Assembly: GCA_964587815.1 (NCBI GenBank)
Contig: CAZPMH010000013.1
Coordinates: 1-56,082 of the forward strand
Origin: UBA1672 sp964587815
GTDB lineage: Bacteria; Pseudomonadota; Alphaproteobacteria; Micavibrionales; Micavibrionaceae
Length of the DNA stretch: 56,082 nucleotides
Reading direction: 5' to 3'
Shown: positions 1-7,406 of the stretch, one piece after another
Position numbering within the stretch: the stretch's first letter is position 1
Layout of the letters: every line of letters begins with the position of its first letter
The notes under the pieces: generated by a model
What the model saw: only the letters and a program-made list of their open reading frames with translations
The model's database searches: none
What the model was told of the DNA's origin: nothing
Made by a program: the position numbers and the translations under genes

Positions 1-560
1 TGCTTGAAGATGTGCTTAATCATGCGTGGATCATCATCTTGGCGATTGGCCTGTTGCCACTCTTCACGCGTGAAATTAAGCGGATTTGTATATTGCTTAT
101 CAATAAAACCCTTGGGCATGTTCCAGCCTTGCTCAAGATAAATGTCCTTGGAAATTTCATTCAGTTTCTTTTTGTAAAACGGCAGGTTTATCGCCGTCAT
201 GCTTTGCGCATCAATGCGTGACCAGACGCAATGCGCGTGCCGCCGTCCTTCTTTTTCATGGAAAACAACAACGCGCGGCTGTCCCTCAAGCCCCATTTTT
301 TGTTCAATGTCAGAAAGGGCTTTTTCAAAGGTTTCGTTGGTTGCGATTTCATCTTGCGGAGGATTGAGAGAGACGGAGAACAGAAACTGCTTGCAGCGTG
401 TTGCGCGGCTCGTGGCTTGGATTTCCTGAAACGCGCCGTGAACGGTTTCAGATGTAAAGCCTGTGATTTCATGGACGGTGACATGGTCATTATCCCGATC
501 ATTCAGCAAATGATTGGCGAGCTGTTTTGCATGGCCTCTTTGATTGCCCTCGATAATCAT
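1..560 (-). CDS. Relaxase/mobilization nuclease, N-terminal part (cut by window edge)
   Basis: This is the N-terminal 186 residues of a MobA/VirD2-type relaxase, which nicks plasmid or integrative-element DNA at oriT and leads the strand into a recipient. I read it directly on the minus strand. The start MIIEGNQRG is followed about 100 residues later by the HUH-type metal site RRHAHCVWSRID, near plus positions 225-250. The ATG at 558-560 overlaps the stop of the upstream mobC gene as ATGA, which favours this start over the in-frame ATG at 566. The gene runs off the left edge, so its length and C-terminal domains are unknown. Together with mobC it indicates a mobilizable element, integrated or derived from a plasmid. 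The family is clear; whether it is functional cannot be judged. Confidence 0.85.
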   Translation of the reverse strand, partial: MIIEGNQRGHAKQLANHLLNDRDNDHVTVHEITGFTSETVHGAFQEIQATSRATRCKQFLFSVSLNPPQDEIATNETFEKALSDIEQKMGLEGQPRVVVFHEKEGRRHAHCVWSRIDAQSMTAINLPFYKKKLNEISKDIYLEQGWNMPKGFIDKQYTNPLNFTREEWQQANRQDDDPRMIKHIFK

Positions 561-937
561 GGGCATTCATCTCTCAGGCCGAGGACTTTAATCAGGGTTT
601 CTTTGATAAAGGCGATGTTTTCAACGGCTTCGTTGAGGTCATGCCGCACGTCATCGGTGACAAGCAGGCTGCCTGTGTTTGCGGCTCTGGCCAGTTGGTT
701 GATGTTATTGGGAAGACGGGACGCGCCGAGCTGCGCTAAAATCTGCGCAAGGATGATGTTATCTTCCTTGGGGCGAGACGTGCGGCCTCTGCGTGGTTTG
801 GCATTCCTCAGGAGGGTTTTACGAATATAAGCGCCAAGCGGCTTCGTGCCTGCAAGCTCTTCCAATAGCTCACGTTCCTCAACGCTCAGGCGCAAGGAAA
901 ACGGTGTCGGCTTTTTTGTCGTGGTGTCATTGCTCAT
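557..937 (-). CDS. mobC: MobC-like relaxosome accessory protein
   Basis: A 126-residue protein of the bacterial mobilization protein family, which binds oriT as part of the relaxosome and helps the relaxase. The first half (LRLSVEERELLEELA, then LGAYIRKTLL) looks like a ribbon-helix-helix DNA-binding region. The second half carries the family motif NNINQLARAANTG around residues 77-89. It is followed by the relaxase gene with a 4-bp ATGA overlap, so the two are probably translationally coupled. The oriT would be expected in the 938-1133 interval upstream, but I could not recognise a nick-site motif there. The arrangement is typical of small mobilizable plasmids and integrative mobilizable elements. 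Confidence 0.85.
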   Translation of the reverse strand: MSNDTTTKKPTPFSLRLSVEERELLEELAGTKPLGAYIRKTLLRNAKPRRGRTSRPKEDNIILAQILAQLGASRLPNNINQLARAANTGSLLVTDDVRHDLNEAVENIAFIKETLIKVLGLRDECP

Positions 938-1133
938 GCCCCCATGATAGGCGCGGGGACGCGAAAAGTTGGGCGATGTGCTTATTATTTAAGGACGTAA
1001 TTTTTATGCATGACATATAATCGTATGCGTATCAGCATCCTAAATTTGCGGAAAAGTTATGTTTATTCTTAACACAGTTCAAAATATAACCTATTAAGGT
1101 AAGCTATGTATTTGTTCTTCAAGGAATTATTTA

Positions 1134-1490
1134 ATGAAACATTTGTTTTTTATTGCTGTGCTGTTTCTACTGCAGGGCTGTGCATCTAATAGCCTGATAG
1201 TAAAAAATTCTTCAAATTTAAGAGCAGGCATGACTGCTGAGGAAGTTCGCATATCAATGGGAGAGCCTCAGAATAGACAATTCCAAGGCGAAAATGAAGC
1301 GTGGCAATATTGCTCAACGGACTATTCTGGGTTTGAGGCGGATCACTATGTTTTAATTTGGCTTTATAAAGGAACTGTTACGGGCATGCAGACATATAGA
1401 AACACTTTGTATGGCTCATGCGAAAGCTTTTTCAGAACAGTCGATTGGGAAGAAGCTCCAGACGTATCCATAGAAATTCGTAATAAATAA
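1134..1490 (+). CDS. Small outer-membrane lipoprotein, BamE/SmpA-like
   Basis: A 118-residue predicted lipoprotein. A hydrophobic signal sequence ends in the lipobox LLQGC, with the lipidated Cys at residue 16. The mature part has the pattern LRAGMTAEEVRISMGEPQ, characteristic of the SmpA/OmlA/BamE fold found in many small lipoproteins, then WQYCSTD and a short beta-rich tail with a second cysteine pair. Lipoproteins of this fold are often outer-membrane assembly factors or periplasmic inhibitors, but this one lies beside mobilization genes and is unlikely to be the housekeeping BamE. It stands alone on the plus strand, preceded by an AT-rich region. Function is inferred only at fold level. 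Confidence 0.75.
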   Translation: MKHLFFIAVLFLLQGCASNSLIVKNSSNLRAGMTAEEVRISMGEPQNRQFQGENEAWQYCSTDYSGFEADHYVLIWLYKGTVTGMQTYRNTLYGSCESFFRTVDWEEAPDVSIEIRNK

Positions 1491-1519
1491 AGCGCTGTAT
1501 ACGAAAACTAAAAAATATC

Positions 1520-1789
1520 TTAATCCTGCAACGCTTTCATTGCGGCTTTTGGGTTTTTGTCGATGATTTTCATGAGGGTGGAGGCCGCACCAGTCAGGCC
1601 GCTATCCTGCATATCCCATTTTTCGACGGTGCGTTTAGGTAGGTGAAAGGTTTCCGCAAACTCACGGACGCTCATATTCAACTTTGTGCGGATACGGCGC
1701 ACTTCTGAAATCTCGTGCTTCACGGCCTTTTCTGGCTCGTTAATTGCGCTTTCCAGTCCAGCTTTCAGGCTTTCAAATAGTTCGCTCAT
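1520..1789 (-). CDS. Antitoxin, Xre/HigA-like helix-turn-helix protein
   Basis: An 89-residue protein with a helix-turn-helix region at about residues 37-60 (LNMSVREFAETFHLPKRTVEKWD), which resembles antitoxins of the HigA type. It is the second gene of a two-gene unit; its start is 2 bp after the toxin stop. In the HigBA family the antitoxin neutralises a RelE-like ribonuclease and represses the operon by binding palindromes at the promoter. Matching palindromes are present upstream of the toxin gene. The protein is convergent with the lipoprotein gene at 1134-1490. The gene-pair architecture makes this assignment firm. Confidence 0.85.
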   Translation of the reverse strand: MSELFESLKAGLESAINEPEKAVKHEISEVRRIRTKLNMSVREFAETFHLPKRTVEKWDMQDSGLTGAASTLMKIIDKNPKAAMKALQD

Positions 1790-1791
1790 GG

Positions 1792-2121
1792 TTATTTCCT
1801 CTTTTTCAAAATCTCTACGAGTTTTTTAATTTCGTTCTTTTCACCTTGGCTCAGGTTACTTTTCTCATTCTTCTCAAAAATATCCAACAAGTGGATATAT
1901 CCAAATTCATCAATTACAAGGTACACAACACGACTTGCGCCGCTTTTACCTTTTCCAGACTGGTGGGCGAAACGGATTTTTCGAACGCCGCCCGTGCCAG
2001 CCATGACATCGCCTTTGTCAAAATTGACGCTGATAAAATCAACCAGCTCAATTCTTTGCTCTTCTGTAAGTATCTTTTCCGCCTTGCGTAAAAAATACGG
2101 GTTTTCAATTACAGTCAGCAT
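1792..2121 (-). CDS. RelE/HigB-like toxin
   Basis: A 109-residue protein of the RelE/ParE fold, class HigB2-like: an N-terminal helix with MLTVIENPYF, a central strand with GTGGVRKIRFA, then GASRVVYLVIDEFGYIHLLDIF and a lysine-rich C-terminal helix (GEKNEIKKLVEILKKRK). Toxins of this family cleave mRNA on the ribosome. The toxin gene comes first and the antitoxin second, the usual HigBA order. The promoter region upstream contains two operator-like palindromes. It sits in the mobilization region, where such modules commonly stabilise mobile DNA. Activity cannot be inferred from sequence alone. Confidence 0.85.
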   Translation of the reverse strand: MLTVIENPYFLRKAEKILTEEQRIELVDFISVNFDKGDVMAGTGGVRKIRFAHQSGKGKSGASRVVYLVIDEFGYIHLLDIFEKNEKSNLSQGEKNEIKKLVEILKKRK

Positions 2122-2139
2122 TTAGCAATCTTTCCCTAG

Positions 2140-2193
2140 AATATACCCAAAACGGGTATCTTGTCAATTATTGAATATACCCGATATGGGTAC
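2140..2193 (-). promoter_or_regulatory. Toxin-antitoxin promoter with two palindromic operators
   Basis: On the minus strand a TTGACA box (2163-2168) is separated by 17 bp from TATATT (2140-2145), just upstream of the toxin ATG at 2121. Two near-identical palindromes flank these boxes: ATACCC-5-GGGTAT at 2143-2159, covering the -10 box and spacer, and ATACCC-5-GGGTAC at 2177-2193, just upstream of the -35 box. Their centres are 34 bp apart. This is the expected layout for autorepression by the antitoxin. The palindromes and boxes are seen directly; the binding protein is inferred. Confidence 0.75.
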
Positions 2194-2525
2194 AGCCCAG
2201 AATCTCTTCACAAAGCTATTATGATGAGTTGAGAATAACTTTCCAGTAGGTTAAAGTCTTGAATAACAGGTTCGCATCAATTCGTAGGTTGTGCGCCATT
2301 TTTATTTTCTATAGCTTACCTTGTGGTAGATAAAGCCTTCTTCTGAGCGTATAAATCCTCTTACTGATGATTTAAGCTGAATGTGGTAGGGGGGCTAAGC
2401 TATAGAAAACCTGCACGATTTACGGCCAATTTAAGTATTTATAGCTATACTTTTTGTATAATGACATACTTTATGCTAAAAACAGTTGTTAATATATTAA
2501 CCAAAAAATAAAAGGGTTTAAAGAT
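2194..2525. other. Intergenic stretch with a 14-bp inverted repeat
   Basis: I see no convincing gene here. A perfect 14-bp inverted repeat is present: TTTTCTATAGCTTA at 2305-2318 and its complement at 2396-2409, enclosing 77 bp. A TATAAT at 2457-2462 could be the -10 box of the gene starting at 2526, but no good -35 box lies at the right distance. The inverted repeat could be the ends of a very short non-autonomous element or a structured RNA. Confidence 0.45.
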
Positions 2526-2921
2526 ATGAGTGCTAAATCTTACATTGCAGGAGCAGCAGGACTTATAGGTATATTTGCTTTGCCGGCAGCGTATCATTCG
2601 CGTGATGTGGATTTTATTACAGATGACACTTACCACATCACTGAAGAGGCTGACGGCCCTCACATGCATGTTATTGACACAAAGATGGAAGAAATTGCTG
2701 ATATGCGTCTTATCATGAACGAAGATGGTGAGCTTGTTGGCCAAGGCATCGTAAAAGGACAAGAATTCGAAGTCATAATAGATGACCCGACTGAAGAGGC
2801 GTTATTCGTGCATGATCACGGTGCTGAAAAATTATGGTTAGGACGTGATGTTGTTCATGTTCAACCAGGCACGCCCCCTGAGGATAGTGTCGACATGACA
2901 TCAGACGGTCCGGGTTTTTAA
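2526..2921 (+). CDS. Acidic protein of unknown function
   Basis: I do not recognise this 131-residue protein. The N-terminus (residues 5-22, YIAGAAGLIGIFALPAA) is hydrophobic and may be a signal peptide or membrane anchor. The rest is strongly acidic, rich in Asp and Glu, with scattered His residues (GPHMHVID, VHDHGAEK, VVHVQPG), which might bind metal. A possible ribosome binding site (AAAGGG) precedes the ATG. It stands alone between the toxin-antitoxin promoter region and the heme island, and a strong hairpin follows it. Its proximity to the heme genes is suggestive but unproven. It could equally be cargo of the mobilizable region. Confidence 0.6.
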   Translation: MSAKSYIAGAAGLIGIFALPAAYHSRDVDFITDDTYHITEEADGPHMHVIDTKMEEIADMRLIMNEDGELVGQGIVKGQEFEVIIDDPTEEALFVHDHGAEKLWLGRDVVHVQPGTPPEDSVDMTSDGPGF

Positions 2922-2960
2922 TTCGTCGATTAGTTATTATTACACTTAAATATTACACTT

Positions 2961-2990
2961 ACGGCTCCTGCGTATAGCGGAGCCGTAGTC
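2961..2990 (+). terminator. Hairpin after the acidic protein gene
   Basis: ACGGCTCC (2961-2968) pairs with GGAGCCGT (2979-2986) around a 10-base loop. The following bases (AGTCTTT) give only a weak T run, so it may be an inefficient terminator or simply an RNA 3' structure. Confidence 0.5.
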
Positions 2991-3235
2991 TTTATGATTT
3001 AGGCTCCTTTGTATGTCTCCGTATAGATAGCAGGGCGTGCTTCGGTTCCATATCCAATACATCATCGGCATAGTCCTTACCTTGTCAGCGCACCTATATA
3101 TCGGTGCGCGCCGGCGCTTGGTTCTGTTTTTTGACAGCGAAAATAATGGTTGCAAATGATTCTTATTTTCCTTGTTGATTTTTTTATTTGTAGGTGATAT
3201 TCATTCGCAACAAATGAATAAAGTGTTTTTTGATC
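2991..3235. promoter_or_regulatory. Heme-island upstream region with Fur-box-like site and promoter
   Basis: There is no gene in this stretch. At 3151-3169 lies TGCAAATGATTCTTATTTT, whose complement resembles iron-responsive Fur boxes (AGAATCATTTGCA half). Further on, TTGATT (3175-3180) and TATTCA (3198-3203) are 17 bp apart and could be the promoter of hemP. The -10 element is part of a perfect inverted repeat, TATTCATT (3198-3205) and AATGAATA (3213-3220), with a 7-bp spacer. Repression by Fur or a related iron or heme regulator is inferred from the position upstream of an iron-uptake operon. Confidence 0.5.
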
Positions 3236-3394
3236 ATGAGTGCGAACGAGCAAGAGCGAACGGTAAGTATTGTCAGTAATAAAACTGAGAGCATTTTACT
3301 GCTTGGTCAGAAAAAAGAATTGATCATTGTACATAATAATGAGGATTACCGTCTTCGAGTAACGGGTAACGGGAAGCTCATTTTAACTAAGTAA
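3236..3394 (+). CDS. hemP: Hemin uptake protein HemP
   Basis: A 52-residue protein read directly from the sequence. Its second half (LLLGQKKELIIVHNNEDYRL, then TGNGKLILTK at the C-terminus) is the diagnostic HemP pattern: a G-x-x-x-E-L turn, an H-N-x-E-x-Y-R-L strand and a closing GKLILTK. HemP/HmuP proteins are small factors required for heme receptor expression in several proteobacteria, possibly acting as transcriptional activators. Here it precedes the heme receptor gene by 92 bp, the normal position. The ATG at 3236 has no strong ribosome binding site. The length matches the family, usually 50-65 residues. Confidence 0.88.
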   Translation: MSANEQERTVSIVSNKTESILLLGQKKELIIVHNNEDYRLRVTGNGKLILTK

Positions 3395-3486
3395 ATTTAT
3401 GGCCTTAAGCCAGCCACCCAGCCATGCCTGTAAGGGCTAGCCAGGAAGCAAGCCAAAGTCCGATGCAAAATTGAGAGGATTAAACA

Positions 3487-5583
3487 ATGCGTCGTACATA
3501 TCGCCCAACATGTCTGAAGCTGTTCTTGTTAGGCACAGCTTTTTCCGGCAATTTAATAACAAATGCCTACGCTGAAGAGCAGGTCTCACGTCTGGATACT
3601 GTGACTGTTATTGCTACAAAAACAGAACAGTCTACTTTTGATGTTCCGGGCATGGTCAATACAATCGATACGCAGAGTGCAGGCTTGCAGAATGCGTCAA
3701 CATTATCAGATTTGTTTCTTAATACGCCTTCTGTACAGTTTCAAGGGACAGGGCGAAGAAACGGGCAAGTTCCGAGTATTCGTGGTTTTTCTTCAGATTC
3801 AATTGTTGTTCAGTTTGATGGCGTTCGTCAAAATTTTCAATCAGGCCATGATGGTCAGTTCTTTATTGACCCGTCTCTCATCAAGCAGGTTGAAGTCGTT
3901 AGAGGGGCATCGTCCTCCCTTTACGGCAGTGGGGCGCTTGGCGGCGTTATCGCGTTTCAAACATTACAAGCCGCTGATCTATTAGAACCCGGGGAAACCA
4001 GCGGTGCGGAAGTCTCTGCCAGTTATGGATCAGTGAATACTAATTTCACTGAAACTCTTAAAGTGGCGGGAAGATATCAGAGTTTTGATATTCTGGCCGG
4101 TCTTACCAAATCAGACTCGGATGATATTGACTTGGGTGACGGGAATGAATTAAATTCGGATGAAGATCTGTGGAGCGGTATTGTTAATGCTAATTGGTAT
4201 ATTGATGACAATCAGACTTTAAGTCTGGGATTCAACGGATATTCATTGGATGCAGAAGAGCCTAATAACCCTCAGGTTGGCCTTGATGATGATGTTGCAG
4301 GTGATACAGTTGATAAAAGAACAGACAGCTACACAACACGGCTAAAATATGGTTTTGAAAATGCAGATCATCTGTTTTTGAATAATTTCTCTGCTCAGGC
4401 TTATTACACGCACACAAAAGTTGAAGAAACGATCTTGGTCGATACCAGCCTTAGTAATGTAGGAGACGTTCTTTTTCGTGAGTTGGATACATATGGTATC
4501 AACATTGATAATCAAACATATTTAAATACGAACGGTTTTGGCAATCATGTTCTGAGCTACGGCGCCGAGTACTATAAAGATGAACAAGATGGCGGTGATA
4601 CAGGTAATGCTGACGGTTCCGGTGATGGTGTGCCTGACGCTGAGGCGGATACGCTCGGTTTTTATATCCAAAATGAAATCACCTTTAATGAATTGGGCAA
4701 AGTTCCCGGAGAGCTCACGATTATTCCGGGGCTTAGATATGACAGCTACGAATCAGAGGACACAATTGGGAACTCTCAAGATGAAGACCAATTGTCTCCG
4801 AAAATTTCTGTCAGCTATAAACCTAAGCCTTGGCTAATGGTTTTCGGGAGCTACTCAGAGGCTTTCAGAGCACCTAATTTAACGGAAATATACGCAACCG
4901 GAACACATTTTTCTATTCCGACGATTCCTCCCTTTGTTTTGGGAGGGGTCAACCAATTTACCCCGAACCCTGATCTTCGTCCTGAAACGACAGAAACATT
5001 AGAGGTTGGTCTTGGTTTGGACTTTGATAATGTTATTGAGCCGAATGACAAAGTTCGACTTAAGGGATCCAGATATTACATTGATGCTGAAGACTTTATT
5101 GACCTTGAGGTTGTGGGCGCTGTTCCCGGTCCTGGCTGTTGCGGGACCAGTACGAACGTCAACATTCCCAATGCCAAGTTGGATGGTTGGGATATAGAAA
5201 TGGCATACGAAACGACGCGTTGGATGACGAGTGTCGGTTATGTTGAAACAGACGGACGCGATAAAGATACAGGCGAGTTTTTAACGAATATCGTTCCACC
5301 GACTTTCACTGCTAATCTGGAATTCAGGCTCCCTGAAAAGGGTCTGGTTGCCGGTTGGCGTTCTCGTTTTGCAAAGAAGTTGGATGATGTTAATGACGCC
5401 GATGATGAGCGCGCGGGATATGGTGTACATGACATATATGCGCAATGGAAACCGCAAAGTGTGGAAAACTTGACGTTAAATGTCGGTGTAGAAAACATTT
5501 TCGATAAAAATTACGAAACAGTTTTTGCAGGTTCGCCTGAGCCGGGTGTGAACTTTAAATTCGGAGCAACATGGAAGTTCTAG
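3487..5583 (+). CDS. TonB-dependent heme receptor
   Basis: A 698-residue outer-membrane receptor that imports heme or hemoglobin-derived heme into the periplasm using TonB energy. A signal peptide (residues 1-29, ending AYA) is followed by a TonB box (DTVTVIATKT, about 38-47), a plug with VRGASSSLYGSGALGGVI, and a beta-barrel ending in Phe (FGATWKF). The heme-receptor signature is visible: FRAP at residues 460-463, a histidine at 474 and NPDL at 494-497. In Yersinia HemR-type receptors the His between these motifs is needed for heme use. A GAGAGG ribosome binding site precedes the ATG. It lies between hemP and tonB, and the following gene starts immediately after its stop. The exact hemoprotein used cannot be told. 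Confidence 0.93.
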   Translation: MRRTYRPTCLKLFLLGTAFSGNLITNAYAEEQVSRLDTVTVIATKTEQSTFDVPGMVNTIDTQSAGLQNASTLSDLFLNTPSVQFQGTGRRNGQVPSIRGFSSDSIVVQFDGVRQNFQSGHDGQFFIDPSLIKQVEVVRGASSSLYGSGALGGVIAFQTLQAADLLEPGETSGAEVSASYGSVNTNFTETLKVAGRYQSFDILAGLTKSDSDDIDLGDGNELNSDEDLWSGIVNANWYIDDNQTLSLGFNGYSLDAEEPNNPQVGLDDDVAGDTVDKRTDSYTTRLKYGFENADHLFLNNFSAQAYYTHTKVEETILVDTSLSNVGDVLFRELDTYGINIDNQTYLNTNGFGNHVLSYGAEYYKDEQDGGDTGNADGSGDGVPDAEADTLGFYIQNEITFNELGKVPGELTIIPGLRYDSYESEDTIGNSQDEDQLSPKISVSYKPKPWLMVFGSYSEAFRAPNLTEIYATGTHFSIPTIPPFVLGGVNQFTPNPDLRPETTETLEVGLGLDFDNVIEPNDKVRLKGSRYYIDAEDFIDLEVVGAVPGPGCCGTSTNVNIPNAKLDGWDIEMAYETTRWMTSVGYVETDGRDKDTGEFLTNIVPPTFTANLEFRLPEKGLVAGWRSRFAKKLDDVNDADDERAGYGVHDIYAQWKPQSVENLTLNVGVENIFDKNYETVFAGSPEPGVNFKFGATWKF

Positions 5584-6282
5584 ATGAATTCTGATTTTCA
5601 TATATCTCCTTTGAGGGAAAAGTATGCAAGCATGGTCTTAGGGGCATGCTTGCTTTTCTCGCTTTTTGTTCATGTAACGATTGCAGGTATTCTTCCTAAA
5701 ATCAGCGTTGATGACATGACTGTTCCTGTACGGAGTATGAGTATTCAGATGGTGAGCTTGGCCGCTCCGATGATCCAGCCACAGGAAATTGAGCCTGCTG
5801 CGGGGGGGGCAAAACAGCCGGACATTAAGATTGTATCACAGCCCAAAGCTAAGAAGATTATAGCTGAGAAGCCTGCGGAGCCTGTTAAAAGTAAGCCAAT
5901 TAAGAAAAAGCCAGTCGTCAAAAAGCATAAAGCAAAAGAAGCGCCCCTTCCGCTTCCGAAACGAGAGACAAGCAATAATACAGGTACAGAGAAAACTACT
6001 GTCATACCGGTCTTGAAAGATGTTAGTGTTACATCTCAGACGCCGCCGATATATCCGTCAAAGGCACGTCGAATGGGGCAGCAAGGGACCGTTTTGCTGC
6101 ATGCTTTGATTAATCAGGACGGCGCGACACAAGATTTGAAAATAGTGTCATCCTCGGGATATAAAAGCCTTGATAATTCTGCACTCAAAGCGGTTAAGGG
6201 ATGGAAATTCGCGAGCGCTACCCGCGACGGCAGGCCTATGAAAGCATGGGTCGAGGTGCCTGTAAGATTTGTACTGAAATAA
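5584..6282 (+). CDS. tonB: TonB energy-transducing protein
   Basis: A 232-residue TonB. It has a cytoplasmic N-terminus, a membrane helix at about residues 16-37 (SMVLGACLLFSLFVHVTIAG), a Pro/Lys-rich periplasmic spacer (about 70-125), and a C-terminal domain from about 152. That domain begins PPIYPSKARRMGQQGTV, the YP-x-x-A-x-x-x-x-x-G-x-V core of TonB C-termini, and ends VEVPVRFVLK. It links the ExbB/ExbD motor in the inner membrane to the heme receptor encoded just upstream. Its ATG directly follows the receptor stop with no gap, which implies co-translation. A dedicated tonB inside the heme operon suggests this uptake system carries its own energiser. Confidence 0.92.
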   Translation: MNSDFHISPLREKYASMVLGACLLFSLFVHVTIAGILPKISVDDMTVPVRSMSIQMVSLAAPMIQPQEIEPAAGGAKQPDIKIVSQPKAKKIIAEKPAEPVKSKPIKKKPVVKKHKAKEAPLPLPKRETSNNTGTEKTTVIPVLKDVSVTSQTPPIYPSKARRMGQQGTVLLHALINQDGATQDLKIVSSSGYKSLDNSALKAVKGWKFASATRDGRPMKAWVEVPVRFVLK

Positions 6283-6308
6283 GAACTTAAACCCTAAGGA
6301 GAGATATC

Positions 6309-7403
6309 ATGGGACAAGTAGAACTAAAAGTGGATGATCGGGAAAATTGCTCGAAGGCTGCGTATATTCGAGATCAATATGAAAATTTGAAGCAAAATGA
6401 TCCTAAAATTCGTGCAAGAAATGCTGCGGAAACGCTTGGGTTTTCAGAAGGGGAGCTTGTTGCTGCGTATGTCGGGCAACGCAACATACGCTTGGTATGT
6501 GATGTTGAAAAATTATTGCCGGCCATTAAAGATTGCGGCCATGTCATGGCGTTGACACGTAATGAAGCTTGCGTGCATGAACGAAAAGGTGAGTATGATA
6601 ATTTTGAAAGTTTTCGTCATGGTAAAATGCATATGGCGACCTTCGTTAATCCGGATATTGACTTGCGCTTATTCTTTAATCACTGGAAATTCGCTTTTGC
6701 CGTAACAGAGGGCGATGAGGATAACCCTCGATATAGTTTGCAGTTTTTTAACAAAGCCGGAGAGGCAGTCCATAAAGTTTATTTGACAAACAAATCGGAT
6801 AAAGCCGGCTATGACAAAATTGTTGATCAGTTTATTGCCGACAATCAGAGCGATATTATGGATGTTGAGGCATATGATCCTGAGCCTGAAGACCTTCCTG
6901 ATAGCGAAATAGATTGGAAAGGTTTCCGAACAAAATGGGAAAATCTTAAGGATACGCATGATTTTTACCCTATGTTGAGAAAGTTCAAAGTCGGTAGACA
7001 GCAGGCTTTCAGAAATATCGGATCAGATTTTGCTTATCGCATAGATAACAGTTCCTTAAGAAAAACATTAGAGCTGGCGCGCGATAAAGAATGTGAAATT
7101 ATGGTGTTTGTCGGAAATAAAGGCTGTATTCAAATTCATACAGGGCCTGTTAAAAAGTTGGTGGAGCACGGACCTTGGTATAATGTTTTGGATCCTTTGT
7201 TCAATCTGCATTTGCGCGAGGATATGATTGCAGAAATGTGGGTAACAAAAAAGCCGACTGAAGACGGTATTGTAACAGCTGTTGAGATTTTTGCGGAAGA
7301 CGGAAGCATCATCGCTACGCTTTTCGGAAAGCGTAAACCGGGCATACCTGAGCTGACGCTTTGGCGCGAGATCGTTGATGAGTTGGACGCATTGGAGGAT
7401 TAG
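6309..7403 (+). CDS. hmuS: HemS/HmuS-type heme-handling protein
   Basis: A 364-residue cytoplasmic protein of the HemS/HmuS/ChuS family, which binds imported heme and either passes it on or breaks it down. It has the duplicated two-half structure of the family. The first half contains RARNAAETLGFSEGELVAA and NHWKFAFAV; the second repeats the pattern with IQIHTGPVKKL, WYNVLDPLFNLHLRED and a C-terminal LTLWREIVDEL. Length is close to the usual 340-360 residues. An AAGGAGAG ribosome binding site precedes the ATG, and exbB follows after 3 bp. Which activity dominates, heme transfer or oxygenase-like degradation, cannot be read from the sequence. Confidence 0.9.
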   Translation: MGQVELKVDDRENCSKAAYIRDQYENLKQNDPKIRARNAAETLGFSEGELVAAYVGQRNIRLVCDVEKLLPAIKDCGHVMALTRNEACVHERKGEYDNFESFRHGKMHMATFVNPDIDLRLFFNHWKFAFAVTEGDEDNPRYSLQFFNKAGEAVHKVYLTNKSDKAGYDKIVDQFIADNQSDIMDVEAYDPEPEDLPDSEIDWKGFRTKWENLKDTHDFYPMLRKFKVGRQQAFRNIGSDFAYRIDNSSLRKTLELARDKECEIMVFVGNKGCIQIHTGPVKKLVEHGPWYNVLDPLFNLHLREDMIAEMWVTKKPTEDGIVTAVEIFAEDGSIIATLFGKRKPGIPELTLWREIVDELDALED

Positions 7404-7406
7404 ATT

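Noticed and set aside
197..830. Overlapping open frames of 101, 76 and 199 residues on both strands near the left end
   Set aside because: They lie over the relaxase and mobC genes in other frames and show no protein-like patterns; the relaxase frame itself carries a recognisable HUH site.
938..1133. oriT nick site upstream of mobC
   Set aside because: Expected by position, but I found no known nic motif or clear inverted repeat there.
2946..3155. 69-residue minus-strand open frame
   Set aside because: It covers the hairpin and the Fur-like region, has no ribosome binding site and has no family-like pattern.
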